From Nitrospira sp. (lineage in GTDB: Bacteria > Nitrospirota > Nitrospiria > Nitrospirales > Nitrospiraceae): a DNA stretch of 14,684 bases. A program made the position numbers and the translations under genes. This document shows, in pieces, positions 5,684 through 11,668 of the stretch. Position 1 is the first letter of the stretch, and each line of letters begins with the position of its first letter. Location of the stretch: NCBI GenBank assembly GCA_015904055.1, contig JABMDE010000108.1, positions 1-14,684 of the forward strand, given 5' to 3'. The notes under the pieces were generated by a model, which worked only from the letters and a program-made list of their open reading frames with translations, was not told the origin of the DNA and searched no databases.

Positions 5684-7735
5684 TCACAATTTCACCGTGA
5701 GCCAGCCCATCACCCGGCTGCCCAGGAGGTCGCCCAAGGGATGCTCGCGGTGAGTATCGTTGAGGGCATTGAACACGGACAGGGCCAGCTCGGCGTCCCG
5801 CATCTGGTCACCGCTCTGTTCCTGCCAGATGCGGTAGCCAAACCGGAGGTTCACTAAGTTGTAGCTGCGGACCCGTTCCTGCGGCAGCACCGTCCCGGCC
5901 GGAAAGAAGGGGGCGAGACTGGTGAAGGCATCGGCCAAGGGATAGGTCGCATCCCCCACATGGTGATAGAGGATTTCACCTGAAAAGGGGTTCCACTTCA
6001 TGCGAAGCCCGGCATTCACCTTGTGGTGGGGGAAGCCGCGCCGACTGTAGCCGGTGGAGCTTTGCCCGACCTCCTGATAGGCATAGTTGGCAAACCCGGA
6101 GAGCCAGGCCGTCATCAAGACTTCGATTCCCGCTTCTCCTCCGTACACATCGGCCACACCGCCATTCACCGGGCGCACCGGATTCAACGGGTTGCCGGTC
6201 GGGTTGCGAAAGGCGATGAGATCGGAAATGTGGTTATAGAACCCGGTAACTCTGGTCCGCAGGCGGTGTTCCCACCACCAGCCTTGATAGCCGACTTCAT
6301 AGGAAGCGATCTGTTCCGGCTTCACGTCGGTTGAGCCGGTAACCACGGAAGTCTGTGGTGGAAATCCTGGCAGAGTGACCGGATTCAGTATGCTGAGGTT
6401 GGCCTCAGTTGTTGTGGGTGGGCGATGGGCAATGGAGCCGGACATCCGAAGCGCATGGTTCGGAGTCAGATGGTAGACGAGGGCACCACGAGGCGACAGG
6501 GTCGGGGTGATAAAGGTATCGAGGTCGTAACGGAGTCCAGCGCTCGCCTCCAATGAGGGGAGTATCTGCCAGTCTCCTTGCGTATAAAGGCCGAGACGAT
6601 TATCCACCGTCCGAGTGCTGAGAATATTCGACGAATGAAGGCTGTGACGAAAGTTCACACCAATATTCAAGCTCAGCGTCTCAAGTGGTATGAATCGGTA
6701 CCGTGTTTCGAAGTCATAGGTGTTCAGGTGGTGGGTTTGGTCCTTTCGTCCAAACCGGTCGGTCTGTGCGAGAAGCGGCATCAGTACCTGAGGCATTTGT
6801 GGGTTAGCTGCTGAGAAGAGTCCGTTCCACCAGCCGCGGACCAGGAGCCCGCTCTGTTCATAACTGACATGTGCATGGGCCTGAGAAAGATGACCATCTG
6901 CGGTAGCAACCTCAGTTACAAACCCGTTATAGGGATTTGCTCTTTCAGCCCCTACCTCAGCGCGTATACGGCCACTATTTGAAAGACGATACTCTGTAAT
7001 TCCGCCAATTCGTTGGTTGTTATAAGCAGGCGCTCCCCGGTCTGACCAGCGATGACTTTGTTCGTGCCCGCCGGATAGACGGTAGCCCCAATTTCCGGAG
7101 ATTCCTGCATGGACTGCGTTGGTGAGTAGAGTGCCTAGTTCTCCCCCTGCCGCTTGTAATGTGGTTCCCTTCATTTCTTCCGGAGATTTTGTGATGATAT
7201 TTATCACGCCATCGAAGGCATTAAATCCGTACACGGCTGATGCCGGCCCCTTCAGCACTTCAATCCGTTTGATTTCAGTCAGCACGACCGGGAGAAACTT
7301 CCATAAGACATGGCCGGTTTGATCGACATAGATAGAGCGCCCATCAATCAGGACCAGGAGCATGTTCGACGACAACTGATTATTGCCGCGCACGCTGACA
7401 TTGAAATCCACGGCATTCGTTTGCATGACTTCCACGCCGGGGACTTGCCGCAGCAATGTTGGAATGTCGGTGACGCCTGAGTTTCTGATGTCTTCATCCG
7501 TGATGACGTAGACGTCCGAGGGGGCTTTGGAAATCGGTTGTTCGTAGCGGCTCGCAATGCTGACGGTTTCTTCCTTCAAGTAGAGTGCTTCTTCCTGGAT
7601 CTTCTGCTCCGTGATGGAGGAGGTACGGGGAATAGGAAGGACAGGCTCAGCGGACGCAGGCGCACTCCATCCGCAGATCGCGAGGCCAAGCAGTGCCGCC
7701 CCGTGGATGCTTATGCGGAGTACCTGTCGCGGCAT
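5684..7735 (-). CDS. TonB-dependent outer-membrane receptor
   Basis: This 683-residue protein starts with a signal peptide (about 1-29, ending PASA-EP). A short periplasmic segment follows, with a TonB-box-like EETVSIAS (55-62). The plug domain (about 65-188) contains DVYVITDEDIRNSG, RQVPGVEV, VSVRGNNQ, LVLIDGRSIYVD and the classic EVLKGPASAVYGFNAFDGVI-type stretch (159-178). The rest (about 190-683) is a 22-strand barrel in expectation. It ends GWLTVKL, so the last residue is leucine rather than the usual phenylalanine or tryptophan. TonB receptors use proton-motive force to import scarce ligands such as siderophores, cobalamin or copper chelates. The substrate here cannot be read from sequence. 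It lies 150 bases upstream of the binding-protein gene on the same strand and probably supplies the ligand which that protein detects. No strong ribosome-binding site or sigma-70 promoter is visible. Confidence 0.93.
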   Translation of the reverse strand: MPRQVLRISIHGAALLGLAICGWSAPASAEPVLPIPRTSSITEQKIQEEALYLKEETVSIASRYEQPISKAPSDVYVITDEDIRNSGVTDIPTLLRQVPGVEVMQTNAVDFNVSVRGNNQLSSNMLLVLIDGRSIYVDQTGHVLWKFLPVVLTEIKRIEVLKGPASAVYGFNAFDGVINIITKSPEEMKGTTLQAAGGELGTLLTNAVHAGISGNWGYRLSGGHEQSHRWSDRGAPAYNNQRIGGITEYRLSNSGRIRAEVGAERANPYNGFVTEVATADGHLSQAHAHVSYEQSGLLVRGWWNGLFSAANPQMPQVLMPLLAQTDRFGRKDQTHHLNTYDFETRYRFIPLETLSLNIGVNFRHSLHSSNILSTRTVDNRLGLYTQGDWQILPSLEASAGLRYDLDTFITPTLSPRGALVYHLTPNHALRMSGSIAHRPPTTTEANLSILNPVTLPGFPPQTSVVTGSTDVKPEQIASYEVGYQGWWWEHRLRTRVTGFYNHISDLIAFRNPTGNPLNPVRPVNGGVADVYGGEAGIEVLMTAWLSGFANYAYQEVGQSSTGYSRRGFPHHKVNAGLRMKWNPFSGEILYHHVGDATYPLADAFTSLAPFFPAGTVLPQERVRSYNLVNLRFGYRIWQEQSGDQMRDAELALSVFNALNDTHREHPLGDLLGSRVMGWLTVKL
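5798..5834. repeat. 10-bp perfect inverted repeat inside the TonB receptor gene, candidate enhancer site
   Basis: CCGCATCTGG (5798-5807) and CCAGATGCGG (5825-5834) are exact reverse complements separated by 17 bases. The centre lies about 170 bases upstream of the predicted start at the sigma-54 promoter (5658-5673), within the normal distance range for NtrC-type enhancers. It falls within coding sequence for residues near the end of the receptor, so it could also be chance or an mRNA hairpin. A CATCTG hexamer recurs at 1185-1190, next to the second sigma-54-like site. Confidence 0.3.
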
Positions 7736-8321
7736 AGTTCAGTATGTACCCTAATAAGTCAGGTGTCGGTCCGGCGCAGCCTATGGTTGTTGATGGCAAG
7801 GAGATCTAGGAGTGGAAATCTACAGTGGGTCAGTAGGGCGAGTCTAGGTGTAATTGGCTAGGAGCGATAGTTTTCTTTTGGCCAAGTGAATCCAATTAGA
7901 TGCTGAACCCATTTGGATACATTGCCTCTGCAGCGGCACTTCCTTTTTACAACTAAGAATACTTTATGGGTTTGCGAAGCAGCGCATGCGACCGCTAGAG
8001 GAGCAATCGCATGTGCTGTCTTTGTGATTCGAACAGTCATGCCCACAGGAGCCAGTTGTCGTAGCTATGAGAAAAGGAACAAGGGCTTCTGGAATGAAAC
8101 TGGCACTGCAAATGATCCGGCATCGGTACGAAGGAACCGGGAGAGCCCTGGTGCCTGTGGCTCACAGTACTTCGTCGGCTGTCATGAGGAGATGGAAACC
8201 CTGTCGGTATGACATCTCGGCTTCTAGTTCGGATGCGTCACGCTGGGTGTCATGACTGGAAGAGTGTGAGTCCACCAACAGGTCATCAATCTTTTCCGGG
8301 AGCAGAGGAGAGAACGAGAGG
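7736..8321. other. Long divergent intergenic region between the TonB receptor and the DUF928 gene
   Basis: This 586-base region must contain the promoters of both divergent transcription units. No convincing -35/-10 pair or -24/-12 element was found by eye on either strand. Short open frames occur on both strands (for example 7858-8046 and 8162-8413 minus, 8067-8255 plus), but their translations resemble no family I know and lack good ribosome-binding sites. One imperfect 12-bp dyad (7980-8018) stands out. Purine-rich ribosome-binding sequence for the DUF928 gene lies at 8304-8321. Confidence 0.5.
7980..8018. repeat. Imperfect 12-bp inverted repeat in the divergent intergenic region
   Basis: CAGCGCATGCGA (7980-7991) and TCGCATGTGCTG (8007-8018) pair over 12 positions with one G-T wobble, around a 15-base centre. 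The symmetry suggests a regulator binding site or an RNA hairpin. It is not followed by a T-run, so it is a poor terminator candidate. Confidence 0.35.
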
Positions 8322-9095
8322 ATGGGGACGATGAGGCTCTTTATCAGCATCAGCCTAGCTGCCGGCGTTGCTCTGCTGTTTCCCTGGGTCTCCTGGGCGG
8401 AAGAGAAACACAAGGGCGAGAGCCAACCGACTGTCTCTCAGTCTGGAGTGGAGTCAAGTGCGAAACCGTTGCTGTATATCCCGCCCAGAAAGGGGGCTCC
8501 GGCGCCCGGATTCCGAAGGGGAGGAGGCACGCGCGGTATGAATAAGAGCGTGCCTGTGATCAGCGTGTTAGCTCCGGATCATGTGGGGCTGACGCTTCAC
8601 GCGCAGCCGGTTCTGTATTGGTTTGCCTCAACCGAGCAGACCCTGCCCTATGAGTTCGTGTTGATCGCGGATAACGCCGAAGTGCCGTCCGTGGTGACGA
8701 GACTTCCACAACCCGCACGCCCTGGTATCCAGCAGATCCGGTTGTCCGACGTTCACGTGACGCTCTCACTCGGCGAGCGCTATCACTGGTCGGTCGCTCT
8801 GATTGTGGACTCGGATGAGCCTTCGGGCAACATTGTGGCAAAGGGAGTGATTGAACGCGTGGACCGGGACAAGCTCGAACAGCCGTTGCCAAATGACATG
8901 GCGATGGCAGAGATGCCGAGTCACTACGCTGCAGCGGGAGTCTGGTATGACGCCATCGCGGCTTTTGCCGAGTTGATTCAATCCCATCCGGCGGACGGGG
9001 AATTGCTGCGGCAGCGGGCGGCCTTACTCGAACAAGGGGGACTTGGAGAGGTCGCCGTGAGGATGGGGGCCGTGCAAGCCTCTTCCGCGCAGTAA
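8322..9095 (+). CDS. DUF928-domain exported protein with TPR-like C-terminus
   Basis: This 257-residue protein has a signal peptide (about 4-26, ending VSWA-EE). Near 52-72 it has a YIPPRKGAPAPGFRRGGGTR motif, the hallmark of DUF928 (Y-x-P-P-x-R/K-G-x-P then G-G-T-R-G). The body (about 78-180) is beta-rich, with a Y-W near 98 and an RYHW near 153. The C-terminal 195-245 looks like a degenerate TPR helix pair (AGVWYDAIAAFAELIQSHP). DUF928 proteins are of unknown function. In cyanobacteria they occur near CHAT, CHASE2 and haemagglutinin-type secreted proteins, which fits the exoprotein genes that follow. Two starts are possible: the ATG at 8322 (GAGGAG 11 bases before) or the ATG at 8331 (GAGAGG nine bases before); the second is at least as good. 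The protein is probably periplasmic. Confidence 0.82.
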   Translation: MGTMRLFISISLAAGVALLFPWVSWAEEKHKGESQPTVSQSGVESSAKPLLYIPPRKGAPAPGFRRGGGTRGMNKSVPVISVLAPDHVGLTLHAQPVLYWFASTEQTLPYEFVLIADNAEVPSVVTRLPQPARPGIQQIRLSDVHVTLSLGERYHWSVALIVDSDEPSGNIVAKGVIERVDRDKLEQPLPNDMAMAEMPSHYAAAGVWYDAIAAFAELIQSHPADGELLRQRAALLEQGGLGEVAVRMGAVQASSAQ

Positions 9096-9203
9096 TGGTG
9101 GTGGGGTGCAGCGATATACGTGACACCTGTCGGCAATGACTGGACCGGGCACGAAACACAATAGGCTGTTCTCGATGCAAATGTTCGAACCTGGAGGGGG
9201 TGT

Positions 9204-11540
9204 ATGAAATTTCTACGGTGCGTGGGGTTGATGTCGAGTCTGCTGTTCGTCGGAATCTTCGGACAACTGATGGCGCCCCTCCAGTCGGATGCGCTGACTG
9301 TGACGATCGATGACCGTCCCGTTCAAATAACAACGACCGCCGCTGCTTGTACCTCGGGCTATAACCTCTGTGCATTTATTCCTCCCGGCACCTACGGGGC
9401 CTGGACTGTGAGGGACGTCTCGTCGACGAACAAGGCCCGAATCATGATTGGCGACAACAGCGCCGCCGGCAGTCTCGACCTCCTAAAGTTGACCGGCATT
9501 ACCTTCACGCCGGTGGTGACGGAAGGCACGAAGACCACCAGGGTCGTCGTTACGCATACCTACAGTGCCGGCGGCGGGAATCCCGCAGGCGACTATGCCT
9601 GGGGCTATGGGATGGCCGGCTACCTCGATCCCCCTCCAAACGAGAATATCGCCGGCGATCAGCTGCAACAGACCGGCCAGGGCAACTTCGCCGGCAAGAT
9701 TGCTGCGCTCGGATTGGGACTCGATACCGGGAGATTCGCCACCCCCACCACTAATAACCTGAATGGGAGTGTCACGAAATCGCGGGCGGCCGCCGTGGTC
9801 ATGCCTGCATGCAATACGGGCAGCGCCCGATGCGCTCCGGCGATTACACAGACCTTTACCCTCACGGTGACCGGCGCCGACATGCTGGTGCTATCCGATA
9901 GTGTAGTTGCTGCCGGCGGAACCTGTAGGCCGGTGGAGCAGGTCATTCCGATTCCGCCGCATCTGTATTCGGTAATGCTCAAGCTGGATCCTCAGGCACC
10001 GAACGATATCAACCAGCTGAGTAAGTGGCTGGCCAAAATGGGTGAGAAATATCTCAAAAATGCGAAACAAAAGGCACTGCTGGCATGGCTGATCAAGGAG
10101 CTGGATAAGTGGCTGGCAGCGACCGTCCCGGGAACCTGTCCGGAGATTTTCGAGGAAATTAACCAGGTTGTCGGAGATGATGCGGAAGATGCATTGAATG
10201 CGGTTACATTAGCGGGCCCTTTCGCCCCCGCCGAGCCAGGCGGCGGCACTATCACGATCACGAAACAGACGAGTCAAGCAACAAACGACAGATTTACCTT
10301 CACGATCAGCGGCCCCTCGGCCTCGACCCAGACGATCGCCATGGGCAATCAAAACTCCGAGGAAGTCGTTGTCTCCGTGCAGCCAGGAACCTATAGCATC
10401 AGTGAGAATTCGCGGACCGGGTGGGAGTTGACCAGCTTTTCGTGTGCAGGGGGGAGCACAACGGGTTTCGCGGTCGAGTTGGGTGCCAATGTCGACTGTA
10501 CCTTCACGAACACTTATTCCGGGACAGCTGGCACAGCGACTCTTACAGGACTTGGTGTTGGCAATCTTGCCAGTGAAGCGCTCGACGTCTCCTCCAATGG
10601 TTCTGTTGTCGTGGGCCACGGAGTAGCCGGCACCCGAGAAGCATTTCTCTGGTCGGCAGGCACGGGGAAAGTGAGCCTGACGCCTGGCGTGTTTGGTCGA
10701 GCAGAGGCTACATCAAATGATGGTTCCGTCGTCGTGGGCTCTGCCATTTTCGGAGGTGCCGTGCACGCATTCCGTTGGACTACCGGTCCAGTACTTGCTG
10801 ACCTGGGAACTTTATCATCAGCCGGGCTCCCTCCTGTCAGCAGCGAAGCTTTAGGTATATCGGGGGATGGCAATGTTGTTGTGGGGTACACATCGTTTTT
10901 TGATGGTGTGTTTGGTTCGGACGAGCCCTTCCGTTGGACGCAAAGCGAGGGGATGGTTAGGCTCGGAAATTTGCCTAGTGGCCTAAGCCCCGATGGTCAG
11001 GCAAGTGCGGTTTCGAACGATGGGTCAGTCATCGTCGGTTGGGCAGTCAACGCGAGTGGCAGTCAAGAGATGTTCAAGTGGACATCCGCTGATGGCATGC
11101 AAGGGCTGGGTCCTCAAAACGTAAGGCCAAGCGCCGTATCTGGTGATGGGTCGTTCATTGTCGGTCAAAACTTGGACGGTATTTTCTCTGAAGCGTTTTA
11201 TTGGTCACAGCTGACTGGGCTCGTAAACCTACCCGGATTGGCAGGTGCTACGAATTCGCAGAGAAGCGGTGCCCGCGATGTCTCGAGTGACGGTTCCATC
11301 ATTGTTGGTTGGGCTATGACGCCTCTTGATACCCAAGAAGCTGTTATCTGGCGGTGGAATGGCAACTCGTGGGGCATTAAAACGTTAAAAGATGTCCTCG
11401 TTACTGATTTCGGGATTATTGCGGCCACAGGCTGGCAGTTCACTGTGGCTGAGGGGATTTCTCCTGATGGACGAACCATTGTCGGTACTGGCATTAATCC
11501 AAACAATATACTTGAAGCTTGGAGAATCCAATTGCCCTAA
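9204..11540 (+). CDS. Secreted protein with prealbumin-like domain and seven HAF repeats
   Basis: This 778-residue protein begins with a signal peptide (about 1-30, ending SDA-LT); GGAGG seven bases before the ATG fixes the start. The unassigned N-terminal region (31-345) includes paired cysteines, a glycine-rich part and a lysine-rich helical segment (262-335). Next comes a prealbumin/SpaA-like beta-sandwich (about 348-439, from TITITKQTS to DCTFTNTY) of the type common in surface proteins. From about 450 to the end come seven repeats of the HAF form (A-x-x-V-S-x-D-G-S-x-V-V-G, then E-A-F-x-W), at roughly 457, 500, 547, 598, 641, 688 and 748. Seven repeats suggest a seven-bladed beta-propeller. 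Function is unknown; an extracellular or cell-surface binding role is inferred. The repeat half looks richer in A+T than the front half, which hints at domain shuffling. Confidence 0.82.
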   Translation: MKFLRCVGLMSSLLFVGIFGQLMAPLQSDALTVTIDDRPVQITTTAAACTSGYNLCAFIPPGTYGAWTVRDVSSTNKARIMIGDNSAAGSLDLLKLTGITFTPVVTEGTKTTRVVVTHTYSAGGGNPAGDYAWGYGMAGYLDPPPNENIAGDQLQQTGQGNFAGKIAALGLGLDTGRFATPTTNNLNGSVTKSRAAAVVMPACNTGSARCAPAITQTFTLTVTGADMLVLSDSVVAAGGTCRPVEQVIPIPPHLYSVMLKLDPQAPNDINQLSKWLAKMGEKYLKNAKQKALLAWLIKELDKWLAATVPGTCPEIFEEINQVVGDDAEDALNAVTLAGPFAPAEPGGGTITITKQTSQATNDRFTFTISGPSASTQTIAMGNQNSEEVVVSVQPGTYSISENSRTGWELTSFSCAGGSTTGFAVELGANVDCTFTNTYSGTAGTATLTGLGVGNLASEALDVSSNGSVVVGHGVAGTREAFLWSAGTGKVSLTPGVFGRAEATSNDGSVVVGSAIFGGAVHAFRWTTGPVLADLGTLSSAGLPPVSSEALGISGDGNVVVGYTSFFDGVFGSDEPFRWTQSEGMVRLGNLPSGLSPDGQASAVSNDGSVIVGWAVNASGSQEMFKWTSADGMQGLGPQNVRPSAVSGDGSFIVGQNLDGIFSEAFYWSQLTGLVNLPGLAGATNSQRSGARDVSSDGSIIVGWAMTPLDTQEAVIWRWNGNSWGIKTLKDVLVTDFGIIAATGWQFTVAEGISPDGRTIVGTGINPNNILEAWRIQLP

Positions 11541-11617
11541 GCATCGCCACTTGGTGATTGTTGGTCACTGCCCTATGGAGGATTTCAAGGCTGACATCAG
11601 CCATATCTAGGCTCGAT

Positions 11618-11645
11618 GAGGGAAGCAGCGAATACTGCTTCCCTC
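11618..11645 (+). promoter_or_regulatory. 11-bp hairpin in the leader of the haemagglutinin-like gene
   Basis: GAGGGAAGCAG (11618-11628) and CTGCTTCCCTC (11635-11645) form a perfect stem with a 6-base loop (CGAATA). It sits between the HAF-repeat gene and the next gene, ending 12 bases before the GAGAGG ribosome-binding site (11658-11663). No T-run follows, so it is not a clear intrinsic terminator. A leader element that limits read-through or affects translation of the large exoprotein is equally possible. Confidence 0.5.
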
Positions 11646-11668
11646 TCTGGCACGAACGAGAGGTAACC

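Noticed and set aside
7858..8046. Minus-strand frame of 62 codons in the divergent intergenic region
   Set aside because: No recognised family, no ribosome-binding site, and it spans the dyad; probably chance.
8092..8106. TGGCACTGC string that looks like half a sigma-54 promoter
   Set aside because: The GC dinucleotide is not at the required 10-base spacing from GG, so it cannot be a -24/-12 element.
8162..8413. Minus-strand frame of 83 codons overlapping the DUF928 start
   Set aside because: Overlaps the start and signal peptide of a well-supported gene and resembles no known family.
8560..9375. 271-codon minus-strand frame over the DUF928 gene
   Set aside because: Arginine- and serine-rich antisense shadow overlapping two supported plus-strand genes.
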